Numbered from the stretch's first letter, positions 43,886 to 56,924 are shown. The stretch: 64,000 nt of DNA from Undaria pinnatifida (GCA_012845835.1 JABAKD010000019.1:12102844-12166843); one strand, 5' to 3'. Notes: generated by a model from the sequence alone, not told the origin. Made by a program: numbers and translations.

Positions 43886-45894
43886 GTCCCGGATAGTGAA
43901 GCAATCATACCAAACCTTACCGTAAGGACTCTCCTTGCCGGAGTAAGCAAAATTGCATCATCACTCAAACTAACATGCATGCGCCTTCCGAGTCTGGCTT
44001 ATCAAAATCAAAATGCCACGATGCGTGTTGGTATTACTTATTGTTCGCTTCCGGAAGGAAACCGCTTGTTTTCGGCCAGAAAACAACTGAAGAGTGCGAT
44101 CTGAGTCAACCGTCAATGAAAAGTGGGAGCGTGAAGTCACGGACAGGTAGGTATACGCACGTGAGTGGTGATGTGACCAGATTTTGTTCGTGTTTTTACG
44201 TGTCCCCCATCATAGGAATGAAGTTGTCAATTTCACCAAAAAAAAAAATGGCTACGCAGCGTAGTACCTGGTATGTAGGTACACACCACATGCTGCGCGG
44301 GTGTCTCCGAAACTCCCGTAAGTATCATAACATTTCGGATTGTGCGATGGTCGGAGAGGAGCACTTACTTCACCTGCTACGCTTGCCCTTCTTGCTGTTC
44401 GGATTTCGCTCGTCCTTTGTAACATTATTTCAGCAACGTCAGCTGTCAGTTCGACGACGTTAGGGTCGATACCCATCTTTGCAAGCTGCGTAATCTCATC
44501 GTTTTGACTTGAAATAGAGACTTATTTTCCGTATTTTTGAAAATGACGAGTTTTCTGAATTCTAGTAATTGCTCGAACAATAGACTTCCATGGCAGCGAC
44601 GGGTGACAAGTGCGAATCCACCTCCGCGAGCGCGTGGTTGTGGCCTTTTCGGGCCAGGATTCTTCAGCCGCGAAAAAATCTGCGCGATCAAGAAAAACAA
44701 CCGCCAAAAAAAGAAATAATAGCCGAAAATATAGACTAAGGAGCCGCGCCGGACATACTGCTGCTATAACTATTAATAACACCATGCCAGTATATATATA
44801 TGTATTTTTCTTTTTTTGTGTAATTTGTCTTTTCCGCAGCACAGCAGCTGTTTTATTTCCAGAGTAAAAGAATAGTGGCCTATGAAAGACGCCTCACGGA
44901 AAGCATCATCTCCTGAACCACAGCTGCTGCGTCCGCTTTTACGATGTTCGAAGAAAGCTTACGTCGAGCCAAATAGTTGTTTTACTGACAGCATATCGCT
45001 AAAACGTATGCCTTGTTGTGTTTGCACATCCCGAAAATACATGTCTGGGTTTTAGTCATTCTGCATCCCATAGCCCGTACAACTACTTTTCGGCGCTCGT
45101 GCTGTAAGGAACGCGGGTTTCTGCTAAAGGCTGGCATCGGTCGGCATGCCAGCCAGTGGTTGGCATTGTCGCCGAAGTTCAGCGTTGAACAACATCGGTG
45201 GCGCGAGAACCCGTACGTATTTCAGGGTGACCAATCAATGTATGGCAGTGATATTTACAGCGTTAGCCTCTGAAGCGTTTTTCAGCGAGCGTCCGAATGA
45301 CCTAGAAGTAGAAAAAAACGATTGACGTGAATGTAAGCTTTCTTCACATATCACATGCGCAGGGTCTCGTGATGTAGTTGAGGACATATCTATCACACGT
45401 TTTCTGTAAGGCGCTATTCCTCTACCGCTAGAAGGTTTTACAAATTCAGCGTGATTTCCGCTGGACATAAAGACAAGACCGAATTTTGACTCGAAGTATC
45501 AACAAAAACACACGAAAAAACGAAGTCCGAAGCGGATTCTTGAAAGCCTACGAAAGGAACTTGCAATACAGACTGCTGTGATCCACGTACGTACCGACGA
45601 AGATAAAAAAAACGCATCTCTCCGCGATTCACGTCGACGCCGGACAGTTCCCAAATTCGCAGCCGGGATACCTTTTGTGTCTTTTCTTCACGATTGCCCT
45701 ATTTACAATCCTCGTAAATTTCAAGGACGTCGAAACACGAATACGAAGTACATTTGTCAAAGGTGTTAGAGGGTATTAGTCCAATTGGCCACTACTGGTA
45801 AAAGCCAAACTAAGTCGTACAACACGCCTCCCCCCTGAACCGGGGCGGGAAAGCAGGTCGGCCGGATACACAGGCGGACGTATCAATATCCCCT
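43886..45894. other. No gene recognised; one motif core inside
   Basis: Frames of up to 162 codons (43975-44463) overlap others and carry no domain. Apart from the motif copy at 44431-44492 I see nothing I can name. Confidence 0.3.
44431..44492 (-). repeat. TQLAKM/LTADV peptide motif, core copy (open)
   Basis: On the minus strand the frame reads ITQLAKMGIDPNVVELTADV then AEIMLQ and stays open for about 60 more codons. It is one of the cleanest copies at peptide level while its DNA differs at many third positions from the copy at 8421. Confidence 0.5.
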
Positions 45895-47640
45895 CGGGTG
45901 GTCGACGTAAGACTATACGCGAAGTGTCCACGCTGGAGGGTATCCTCGCACGTCACGCCCAGCTGCCTCGAAAATGGTAATCGCTTAACAAACATAGTGC
46001 TCGAAAGAGTTTATAGCCAAGAGAAACCTCTATCTCTATTTTCATCTCCACACCGCACAATCCGGCCTTCTTTTTCTGCGCTAAGCACCGAGTCCACCTT
46101 CGCCACCCCCCCGGGCTGTTTTTCATCGCCGTTACCCCCATCATTCGACGCCGTCGTCTTGAACAGGGACCACATGATCAGCCGTGAGGACGGACTCTGA
46201 AACTCTTGACCACGCTAACATGCAGAACGGCGGCGGAACGCACTTGGGCAAGAGGCCACACCCAACCCTCTTGGCTAGTCCACATAAGACTGTGCGCGAA
46301 GAACGCACGACGAAGGGCAGCTTCGCACGCCCCCTCCACCTGCCCAGAACCCTTTTCCCGCCTTTTCTACATGGGTCGTAACAGGGTCAACAGACGATAG
46401 AAACCTTTCCCTCCATTTTTTTCTCCACGACAGACAACGATTCGGCCAGCTTGTTCTGCACTACAACGAGCCCTTGACCTCCTCCTCTGGTCGCCCCCCG
46501 TCGCCGTTGTCCTCTTCATAGACGCCGTCGTCGTTTCACACGACCACCCCATCAGCAATAGCGATGTCAGTAGCGATGGGTGCTAAGACTCTAGACGGCG
46601 AAAAAACGCTGGACGGCGGCCGGACGCACTTGGGCAGAGACTGGACGCAACCGCTCCCGAGACTTGCTTTGAGCCGCTGAACCGAGGGCTTAGGCGGGAC
46701 CCCACTGCCGTAGAACAGGGTTAGGGTGGTCGACACACATTATGCGCGAAGAATCCACGCTGTACGACGGCCTTGCACGCCACATCACGCTGCTTAGGAA
46801 CATTTTCCGCGTGTTGTGCATGGGCCCAACAAGGTTTAACAGTGGGTAGAAACCTCAATTTCCATGTTTACCTCGACGCCGCACAACACCTCGGCCTGCT
46901 TCTTCTGCGCTACTATGAGCGCCGCGCCCTCTTTCACCCCGCCTCCGCCCCGCCAGTCGCCCGTCGATGTTGTCCTCATCGTCGATGCCGTCGTCGTTTA
47001 GCGCGACCACAGCAGCCATGAAGACCAGCTCTGCATAGCGACCGAAGATACGAAAGTTATCGCCGTCTTTTCGACCATCTAGAAAAGGCTTAATGCAGTA
47101 TCAGCAAACGTCATGTTGCGTGCGTGTCGCGCCCCCCCCTACGTTAAGCTGTGGACGTATCCCCCACCCCAGCACACCCGGCTGCTTCTCGTGGCAGATG
47201 CTGCAATCGTGGCCTTATTGGGCACGTTTCTCCTCTCGTGGCTTATCCTGTAACCGTCAATTATATTTTGACACTTCTTCCTTCTTAAGTCCCGAAGAGA
47301 CTATTACATATGGGGTCCCAAAAGTGATCCTAGAAGCGTTAGTACCAAACAGAAACCTCCATCTCCACCTTTACCTCCACGCCGGAAAATTTGCTCTGCT
47401 TATTCCTCTGCGCCGCTGCGAGCGCCGAGCCCTCCTTCACCGCCTTTCCTCTAGCCTGTCCCCCATTGCCGTCATTTTCATGGATGACGCCGCCGTCGTT
47501 TAGCGTGGCCACGTCATCAGTCATACCGATGGGTTCTAAAACGTCGGATGGCGCCAAACCGTCGGGTGTCGATGGGACGCACCCAGGCAGGAGGCTTGGC
47601 CCGACTGACCCACTCGCGCGCACCTCGGGCATCACCACGA
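45895..47640 (-). repeat. Four degenerate tandem units (380-500 bp) that look like a decayed exon array
   Basis: Units lie at about 45895-46190, 46285-46590, 46725-47020 and 47330-47640. On the minus strand each ends with a similar block before GTTTCT: copy 1 LAQKKKAGLCGVEMKIEIE, copy 3 VAQKKQAEVLCGVEVNMEIE, copy 4 AAQRNKQSKFSGVEVKVEME. GAG before GTTTCT would be a weak donor. Copy 4 has the longest intact frame (LNDGGVIHENDGNGGQARGK upstream); copies 1-3 have frameshifts or stops. I recognise no domain. Copy 4 may be a real exon and the others echoes. Confidence 0.5.
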
Positions 47641-50196
47641 GCCGATGGGATCGGATAGTTGCGCAGACAACTACGAGAGCCTTGCCACTCTCCTTGCAGT
47701 CGCGATTGCGGCATTCGCCAAAGTTTCAAACGCAAAATACAAACTAAGACCTGTCGCCGAGGACGAGGACAGCCGCCGTCTGAAACATCTCGATGTTGTT
47801 CATGTACGAGATCGACGAGAGCGAGGGAGGAGACAGCACTCCTCGGGTGAAGCGCACACAGCGTGCTCTCCCTTGCCCCTCTTAAGGGTCCTTCTTAACG
47901 AAGCGATTGTTTCGGTTCTCACCCAATTTTTCGATTTTTCCCGGAATGAAAAAAACTCCAATCCCGAAAAACTGGCCTCTGAGTTTTCAGTTATTTTCGG
48001 GAAAAAACTGAAATTAAGGTAAATGGTGTACAGGATCGGGGAGCCGCACCGCTCGGGGTGTGCCACCACGCGCGAGCAACGCGAGGGCACAAGACCGAGC
48101 AGGGTCGTTCCCAGGTCATTTTGCAGGCCATGACTAATCGCAGAAGGCGTAGTGAGCTTCCGAGCTCTCGTCGTCGAGCTGACAGAGTGATCGCACCGAG
48201 GGGGCCGACCGAACAGAGCTCGCTGAGGGCAGTAGCTGAGACTTTCGTAACGTTGGGCGTTGTCGCGCGACTAGTTGGTGATGGATTTCACTCCCCAAGG
48301 CACCGACACCTGCCTAGGAGTAGGGCCGCCTCCAGTGGGACATCCACGCGGGCGTCTTCCGGGAGAGTTGCTGCTCAAGTGACGGTTCTGGGCTGGGTGG
48401 ACGGTTGTTTTGCGAGCCAACTGAGGTTCGTAGTAATTCAGGTTCAACCCTCATTTCGGTAAAATATCGAAATTTGATCAAATACTCGAAATGTTGTACG
48501 TATGGCTAAGAACGACCCTAAACAGCTTCATCTGCGTGCGCTGAGATGCTTTGGCGCGGCGTTCGAACTCGTACGAGTACGTACGTAGTCATCAAGCTTT
48601 TGGCGTTTCTGGTTTGTGTCGTGGGAACTCTGTCCGAAAACAATCTCTAAAATTCGAGTTTCATTATGAGGGCAGCCAAGGGTTGTCCAAGCCGATTCTG
48701 CAGGTACCGGCTATCTTGTCGGAGGGTTGGTACCGATGTATCGTGAGTAGAGGCCCAGAGACAACGCTAAACACTAAACAAAAGATACACAACTTCTGCG
48801 CACCGAGCTCGCATGCACGAAACACTAAACAAGAGCGCGCACCCACGATATCATATGCATGGTCCGAGCTCGCAGTACAGAGTACTTGGTACCACCATAG
48901 AACACCCAACAGTAAGAAACAGAAACACTGACCCAGACCGGGTTTCTTGTTTGGGAGACGGCCGTTCTACATGTCAATGGAGGTACGCTAACTTCAGTAC
49001 GACGCCCCCCGAACTTCTTATGGTCATGTAAATATCAGCCTGGCTTTCTTATCACCCTGTTTTTTATCATAGGTGCCCTGTAACGTACTATGATACTGCT
49101 GCTGTGGATCATGGCTGATCATGATGAGCACCTCGCCACTTCACCTTCAACAACCCTCCGCTCAGTCGTCGGGTCCATAGCATGCACGTGCACCCAGATG
49201 CTGCTCGACGCCGACCCTCCATCTTGCTCGTCCTTAGTCACACAAGGTGCTGGATAGCCTGCAATGCAGCAACGCGGTCGCAGCCATGGATCACTTTCAT
49301 GATGGCGGTCTTAGGTTCTAGCTTTCCCAGTGACCTCCCGGAGAGATCTGTCACGAGACAAGCTATGGGTGGCGCATATGACCATCTGCCCGATTTGCTG
49401 CTTGCTGTTGTCTCATGCTGGGTGGTCTTCGTGGCAGGCCATTCGTCGCGAGCTCCAGGTTTGCCACCGGCACCTGTCGTTTCCCGAGGAAACTACGATC
49501 GAGAAGCTGCTTCGTATTCAAACCGGGATCCACTGTGGCTGGTGCCGGAGGCATGACGAAGAACTTGTTTATGTGATGGGGCGAGGGCTATATTGCTGGG
49601 GGGAAGAAAGCGGCACCAGCACCAACGAACATCTACGACGCATGAGTCGTAGACGCACCAAAAAAAGCTATTTATGAACACATTTGCAAGCAAGCTGTTC
49701 TCCGCCGTCTGTAGGTATTTTCTCGTGCTTCCGGCTACGTCGCACGCAAAAGTCCCACTGGTACACTACCGTGCGCGTCTGAGGCACGGGCAAGCTCCAT
49801 GGCCCGCGATTTGCGATCTGAGTATCCAAAGTCAAACTCTAGATGGCTCTTTCTTCATGCGTTTGAGGTCCGCCTCGCCGAGCCGCGCAGGAACATCGAA
49901 ACCCACTATTTCACATTTTTTACACGTTCTGTTGAATCGTTGAAGCAGTTATTCCCATTGGTTCTGCCTTTCTGTCTCCCGAGATGTCTGCGGTCTGCTC
50001 ATGTACAGCTAGTGTCTACCTATACCACGCAGCTCTTCGAGCTCCGCACTTTGTGCCGTTGACTTTGTGGCAGCCACGGCGATGCTTTGTTCGGCGTTTG
50101 TGCGGTGCTCAGCAGAAGATCTGACTCTTTCCTTCATGTTTCATTTTCTACCAGATGTGGACGGAAGTATAGTCTAGATTCCGGTATTAATTTGAT
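47641..50196. other. No gene recognised
   Basis: Plus-strand frames at 48058-48462 and 49182-49677 have no motif. In the latter a stretch reads LQVCHRHLSFPEETTIEKLL then HCGWCRRH, mildly protein-like but without a family I recognise. Confidence 0.3.
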
Positions 50197-50204
50197 CTAA
50201 ATAC

Positions 50205-51091
50205 TAGGGCTGGGTACTGAACCAGTACGTACTGCCAGTAGTACTAGTACTGGCAGTATCCTGATACTGGTAAACCGACCTGCCAGTACACCAGTACATT
50301 CGCATATAGACGAAGATCCCAATATACGCCTCAAGAACCAGCGGAAACCCATAGCTTCAGGCTGCCTGTTTGTTGTGCTGGTATCTAGCGGCTGTGATTT
50401 ATGCGCGGTGTAGGTTTTGGTTGGGTAGGTAGCTTTCGATAGCTGTGGCACCGTTGTTATCTCGTTGTGTACTCTGTTGCTCTGTTGCTACCGTTGCACC
50501 GCTGTTCGTAGCATCAACTGATGGACTGATGATGGTGATCGACTTGGTTGCTTGCCGTCGTCTTTAGTACTCTTGTCAATCTATAGCTATCAATCTACTT
50601 TTTTTCCAATATACGCTGGGTTGAGTATGTGTGACATGGAATGAGTGCTATCCATTCCAATTCATGCTTATGCATACGCTACGTCACCCATGATCATGGA
50701 GTATATGGGCGTTGCAAAGTTAAAGATTTGTGCTACATTCTACACATCCTCCATGTTGAAAATCGGTACATATTTGGGCGTTGAACTCGAATTTTAGTGC
50801 CGTTTTCCCCACAAAAGTGCCTCTGTCATATGAGCCAAAATCACTCATTTTTTATGCTCTAGTGAAGCCAAATCGCGTAAAAATTCGCCTCCGGCGGGGC
50901 GCCTCCAGCGGGGCCCTCCGGGGGCGCCTCCGGCGAGGCCCCCTCACCAGCCGGGGGGGGCCGATGGTCGCGGCTGCGCCGCGACCGCGCGGCTTCGCCG
51001 CGCCACCAGTATACTGACCGGATCCAGTATACTGGCTGCTGACGCAGCCAGTATAACTTGTACTGGCGCTGCGCGCCAGTACCCAGCCCTA
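50205..51091. mobile_element. hAT-type non-autonomous transposon with 8-bp target duplication
   Basis: Perfect 15-bp inverted ends, TAGGGCTGGGTACTG, and an identical 8-bp duplication, CTAAATAC (50197-50204 and 51092-51099), define an 887-bp hAT element. Both subterminal regions are chains of short palindromes (AGTACTAGTACT, GCGGCTGCGCCGC, GCGGCTTCGCCGC, CAGTATACTG). No transposase frame is present. The perfect ends suggest recent movement. Confidence 0.9.
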
Positions 51092-51099
51092 CTAAATAC

Positions 51100-51964
51100 C
51101 CAAGGTCTAATCGTCATTACATTATAAAAATTTATTTATATTATGTGACCTGATACTAGCGGGATTTGGCATTTGCATGGCGGGGGTCGGGGAGGTATCC
51201 TTTGATGGATGATGATCCGTTGTGGCAACTGCCCATGTGCCTGTTCTTTTTTACGGAGGCAAGAGGCATAACTGGTAAAACGAATGTCACCCGCCCAGAC
51301 TCGTCACGCCTGGAGTTGGGGGTCACCTAGCTCTCTGTGCGCACCCACACTTACTTGCCCGCGGTAAGGGACGCCCAGATATCGACCGCATGCACTGACC
51401 GCACATAGAAGGGACCGAGACGGACGCGAAAAAGCTGCTGGAGCTTCCGGGCCATACCGTTCGAGCTTCTTGCGCCAAGTGCCAAGCTTCGAGCTGTTGT
51501 TTTAACTCAAGATCGTCATCATCTCGACCTCGCCTACTCATCTTACTGCTGCTGTTGCCGCTGCTTGTGTTTGGTGCTTCTGGTGCTGGGCTGTTTGCAA
51601 CTCAACATCACGAGCGATGTTGACACGTGAAGGTGAGGGGGGGGACGGAGGGGGAGGGAGAAGAAAAAAAAGCTTCGACACGCTACGCAGAAGTAGCTGC
51701 CGATGCGCGGGAGGAGCAGCTGCTGATTTATATCGGGACTCGTAAAAATTATTTTGGTATTAATAGATGTGCAATTCTTCCACCAAATTCCATTTCCTTC
51801 TACACAACGCTGTAAGAATGACCCCCCTCCCTCCTCGTGCGCACGCGAGCCCTTCGCTTACAAGCAGGGTAGCTTGGTCTTTCTACGGAATCAGTCCGAT
51901 TTATTTGCCAACGTACTGTATTTTCCAGCTGTAGTATGTACCGCTGTCAACATTTTCGTCAAGG
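51100..51964. other. No gene recognised
   Basis: A minus-strand frame at 51323-51541 and plus-strand frames near 51627-51815 have no motif. The segment leads into the minisatellite. Confidence 0.3.
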
Positions 51965-54900
51965 AGGAGGTTGGGGTAGGGACTTTGATGGGCGCTGGGG
52001 CTTTGGTTGGGGTTAGGCTGGGAGTGGGGTTGGTGATGGGAATGTTGCTGGGGCTGGGGCTACAGCTGGGCCTAGAACTGTGGCGTGAATTAGGGATGAG
52101 CCTTGGGGTGCAGGATGGGGGATTGCGTCGGGCCTTGGGCTGGGGCTTAAATCGAACCGAGCCGGGGGCAGGGTCAAGGTCAGGGTTGGAACTGGGGCTC
52201 GGGTTAGAACTAGGGCTAGAGCTGGAGATGAATACTGAGGCTATGATTGGGGCTGGGGCTGGGGTTGGGGGATTGGGCTGGATGTTGGGCTGGGGCTTGT
52301 GTCGGGCCTGGGTTAGGGCCGTACTCGGTGCTGGGGCTGGGGCTTGGGTTAGAACTGGGCCGAGAGCTGGGGGTGGGGACTGGGGCTGGGCTTGGGTTAG
52401 GATTGGGGGTGGATCTGGGGCTGGGGGCTGGGGCTGAGACTTGGATCGGAGCTGGAGCTGGGCAAGGGCTGGGGCTGTGACTTGGTTTAGGGCTGGAGCG
52501 GGGGGTGGGGACTTGGCCTGGGGCTAGGGCAGGAGCGTAGATCGGGGCTGGGGCGGGGACGGGACCAGGGTCATGCTGGGGCTGGGGGCGAGGTTAGGGT
52601 TATGGCTAGGGTCGGGGCTAGGGCTACGGCTGGAGTTGGGGCTAGGGGCTTGAGCTGGGGCTAGGGGCTTGAGCTGGGGCTGGGGCCTCCTTCGGTGTTT
52701 GGCCTTGGGCTGGGCTGGGGGTGGGGCTGGGGGTGGGGCATGGGTTTATGTTGAGGCTTGAGTTGCGGTTTGGTTCGTGGGGGCAGGGCCGGGGCCGGGT
52801 TCGGGGTCGGGGCTGGGGTATGGATTTTGGGTTGAGGCTTGAGTTGGGATTTGGATCGTGGGGGCATGGCCGGGGCGGAGGTCGGGGTCGGGGCTGGGGC
52901 TGGGACCGGGGCTGCGGCTTGTGTATTGGCTGAGGCTGGGGATGCGGGATTGAATTGGAATTTGGGCAGGGGCTTGAGTCGGGGATGGGGGAGAGTCGGG
53001 GTTGGGGTCGGTGCTGAGGCTGGGGCTTGGGGATAGACTGGGGCTGGGCTGGGAATCGGGGCTAGCGCTGGGGCTTGGACCGGGACTGGGGGCGGGGCTG
53101 TGGTTTGGGTTAGGGCCGGGGCTGGACCTAGGTATGGGGGCTTGGGTCGGGTTTGGGGCTGGGGCTTGGGCTTAGACTGGGGTTGGTGTTGGGGCTTGGG
53201 TCGGGGCTGGGGTTGGGTCAGGGATAGGTTTGAGGCTTGGGTTGGGGCTGGGACTAAAATAGGAACTTGGGCTGGGACTTGGGAGCGCTGAGATCGGGAT
53301 CGGGGCTGGGGCTGGTGCTTGAGTTAGGATTGGGGCTGGAGCCGGGGATGGGGGCTGGGGCTTGGGTCAGGATTGGACCCGAGCTAGGGATGAGAGCTGT
53401 AGCTGCGGCTTGGATCGAGGCTGTGGCTGGGTTAGGGCTGTGGCTGTGCCTTGGGTTAGGGCTAGGACTGGGGCTGGAGATGAGGTCTTGGATCGAGGCT
53501 GGGGCGAGTCCGGGGCCAGGGTCGGGGCCAGGATTGGGGGTGGAGCTGGATCCAGGGCTAGGGCTAATGCTGCGACTGAGGCTTGGTCTTGGGCGGGCGC
53601 TGGAGCCTTGGTTGAGGTTTTGCTGGGGCATGGGTTTAGACTGAGGCTTGGGCTGGGGGTTGGCGTGGGTTGGGGCAGGGCCGGGATCGGGACCAGGGTT
53701 TGGGCTAGGGCTGGGGCTGCGAGTGGAGCTGCGGCTTGGGTTAGGACTGGGGCTGGGGCTGGGGATGGGATATTGGGTTGGGGCTTGGATCGGAACTGGA
53801 ACAGGCCGGGATCGGGTTAGGGGATGGGGCTGGAGCTTAAGGTAGGACTGGAGCTGAAGTTGGGGATGGGGGTTTGAGTCGGGGTTAGGGATGGGATGTG
53901 GTTCGGAGCCTGGACGGGCCCGGGGCCAGGGTCGAGGGTAGGGCTAGGGCCATGGCTAGGGCTGGGGCTGGAATTGGGGCTTGGGCTGGGGCATGGGCCT
54001 CGGTCATGATTTGGCCAGAGGCTGGGGCTGGAGCTGGGTCCCGGGCTACAGCTGGGGGTGGACCTGGGGATCGGTCGGCGCTAGGGGTGGGCTTGGGTCG
54101 GGGCTGGGGCCGGAGCTGGGTCTGGGACTGAAGCTGGGACTAGCACTGAGGCTGGGGCTGGGGCTGGGCCTAGGGCTAGGGCTGGGGCTGAGGGTGGGAC
54201 AGGGGATGTGATTGGGGTCGGGGCTGTGGCTAGGCTCGGGCTGGGCTTGAGCATAGCCTGGGGCTGGGGTCGCGGTCTAGGATTGGCTTTGACTGGGGCT
54301 GGCACTGGGGCTGGAGTCGCGGCTTGAGCCGGGGTCGGGCCTGGGACTAGGTTTGGATCGGGTCTAGGTCTGGGTCTGAAGATGAAGATGGGACTGCGGC
54401 CTATACCGGGGGCTGGGTTCGGCGTTTAGGCTGCAGCTTGAGCTGGGCTGGAGATAGAGCTGGAGGTGAGGCTGGGGCTGGGGCTAGGGCTGTTATCGGA
54501 GGAGGGGTCGGGGCTGGGACTAAGATTGGGGTTGGGGTCGGGGCTGAGGTCGAGGGTGGAGTTGAAATTGAGGCGTTTTGGGTCGGGGTTTGGGTTGAGG
54601 CTTCGGTTGCCGCTGGGGCTGTTGGAGGTGGCGCTGAGGCTGGGGCTAGAGTCGTGGTCTGGGTTGGTACTTGGGACTGGGGATACGATAGAGGCTGGGG
54701 CTGAGGCTGGGACTGGAGCTGGGGCGGGGACTGACGTTAGAGCGAGGTCTGAGACTGGGGCTAGGGCTAGGCCTTGGGCCGGGGCTGGGACTTGGGTCGG
54801 GGTTTAGGCTGAGGCTGCGGATGGGGCTGGAGATGGGGTTGGGGTTGTGGCCGGGTCTGGGTCTGGGATCGGGGCCGTGGCTGGGGCTGGGGCATGGAGG

Positions 54901-55040
54901 TCGGGCTGGGGCTTGGGTCGGGGCTGAGATGGGAGTCGAGGCTGGGGCTGGAGTTTGGGTCAGTGCTGATGTTGGAGCTGGGGTTAGGGCTTGGGCTGGA
55001 GAGGCACCGGGGCTGGGGCTGGAGCTGAAGCTGGTGCTGG
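51965..55040. repeat. 3-kb degenerate G-rich minisatellite (GGGGCT / GGGCTGGGGCTTGG)
   Basis: The plus strand is almost entirely variants of GGGGCTGGGGCT with interspersed GGTTAGG, GGGTCGGG and GGACTGG. G runs of three or four every six bases make it a dense G-quadruplex candidate. It lacks stops in several frames on both strands, which creates long Gly/Leu and Pro/Ser frames; I do not regard these as genes. Confidence 0.9.
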
Positions 55041-55784
55041 GGCTACAGCAGCAGTGGCCGATGCCGTAATCGTCCATTTTCGTCGGCAGTTTTTCCCTCT
55101 GGAGCCTCAACGGAGTTAAGGTAGTGGACATCCCGCGAAGAGCTGGCACCGCCCGTGGTGCGATAGGGATGGTAAGCGGTTTTTGGCCGGATGGCTTTTG
55201 AATGGCGAGACTCCTCAACCGAATGAACTATCCACACTACTGCCGTTGGAATCACATTTGCGCTTCACGATACGATATGATTCGCGTTATACCTACGCCA
55301 TGGGATGGTTTCTTTCGGGCTGTATTCGGATTATTTTCCTGAAAAAGTCAGTTTAAAGCTACTCGAGGGAGACCCTCAGAAACCGTATAGATGTGCACAT
55401 TGCCACCCTTACCGTAGCACGTCGTATCTGGTGGAATATCGTGCTGGTCAAGACTGCCCACAACCCATCCCAGTCTGCGCACAGCCAAGCGCCAAAGCTG
55501 GTCAGAACCCACGTCGCAGACACGGGCTTCTTCGGGGGCGGAGCAGGGGACTACTACGTCGTAGGACACCAGTCAAGGAAGCTGACCCTCACGCACCATA
55601 AACGGTCGTAGGTGCACCAATTATTTCCTAAGGTCCCATCCTCGCCTGAATAGCTCTGCACCTCGCCCCAAAGCTTATTTTGAGTTGAAAGAGCAGTCCG
55701 ATGACCAAGCGCATGTAGTAGGTATGAGAAACATTCAAAGACTAAAGCAAGAATGACGTTCCGATGATTTTTGGGTTGTTAAGG
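55041..55784. other. No gene recognised
   Basis: A plus-strand frame at 55305-55601 reads protein-like in places (YFPEKVSLKLLEGDPQKPYR) but has no domain I know and overlaps two other frames. Confidence 0.25.
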
Positions 55785-56037
55785 AGTCGTTCTACGGTAG
55801 CCCTCCCAACTTTTCTTTAACGAAACCGCCGGCTTTGAAACCAGCTCCCCGCCGCATATCCTCAAAAACGCGGTGCCCCTTGCCACCTCGACGTCATCGT
55901 TCGATAGCCCTTTGCAAACAAGAAAATATAGAAATAGTTGTGCTTGGTAGCGTCCTTCCTCTTGTCGAGCAGCCATGAAACGTTCTCGTTAAAGAAAATC
56001 GCTGGTTTTGGGGGGGGCTATCGTGGTAAGAATCAGT
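55785..56037. mobile_element. MITE 'GGTAGCCCCCC' family, copy 3
   Basis: The copy runs from AGTCGTTCTACGGTAGCCCT to AAGAATCAGTC, including GGGGGGGCTATCGTGG. Its minus-strand frame reads MAARQEEGRYQAQLF and LVCKGLSNDDVEVARGTAF, aligning with copy 2. Confidence 0.7.
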
Positions 56038-56439
56038 CCTAGGAGCCCCGTCATTCAGAAAGCATTCTGGCACCACAGCGCTACCTCTATCATGGCGCTC
56101 GTCATTGCCGTGCTTTTGCTTGCTTTATTGGTTGGGTTCATTTTTGTATTGGGTACCGCCGGGTATGCGGGCGCATAATGCGCGGTACGGGCACCGCTGC
56201 TGTCGTCGGAATCAGGACGCAGGCGATGAACCGTGCGGGAATGATCCTACTCCCGACAAAAGGTGCAGTCGGAACTCAATACGGCGGTTGCTGCCCCCGA
56301 CGTTCGTTGGGTGGTTTCATCTGCTGTTACTATTAATATTTATAGTTGCTGGGGGTGTCGGTTTTGCTTTGTTTCCATGTTGGTACTCGTAGTGCCGTCC
56401 TGTTTCCCTCTTTCCAATTTTTTATGGCACGGAACGTAT

Positions 56440-56640
56440 GGTATAGCAGGGTATGGGTATGGTATGGGGTGTGGTAGGGATGGTGTAGTATGGAACTTTC
56501 CGTCTTGAAATTTGTGTGGGAAATTTTATCTTCAATTTATTGTTATAATGGTATGGTCCGGTATGTGGTCTGATCTGGTATGTGGTACGGTATTGTTTGG
56601 TATGATATGATATGGTATGGTATGGTATGGTAGGGAATTG
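56440..56640. repeat. (GGTAT)n-type degenerate pentanucleotide repeat
   Basis: GGTATGGTATGG-type units occur in two stretches separated by a unique ~60-bp segment. Some units are ATGAT or GTGGT variants. Confidence 0.8.
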
Positions 56641-56924
56641 GCGCGGTATCTGTACCAAACAAATGTATCGATCATATCAACCGTCGGCATACAAGTCCCA
56701 AAAATATAAGGGATGCGGACAGACAAACAGACAGACACAACACAGACAGTCCGGGAGGCAGACAGACGGACAAATCTGTCTTTACCAAATGGAGACTTAG
56801 TTTTACAAAATGAGCATTAATCGTACCGGGTCAACCCCTCCTTCGTCTTTCCTCGTTACTGTACAGCATCGCGGTGAGAAACCGCTGAAGGCCCAGGTTG
56901 CCAGAACAAGCCCGAACAACGCCT

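Noticed and set aside
51754-55218. Long Gly/Leu-rich (plus) and Pro/Ser-rich (minus) open frames
   Set aside because: They follow from the GGGGCT minisatellite, which lacks stop codons in several frames at once. No start context, splice site or domain supports a protein.
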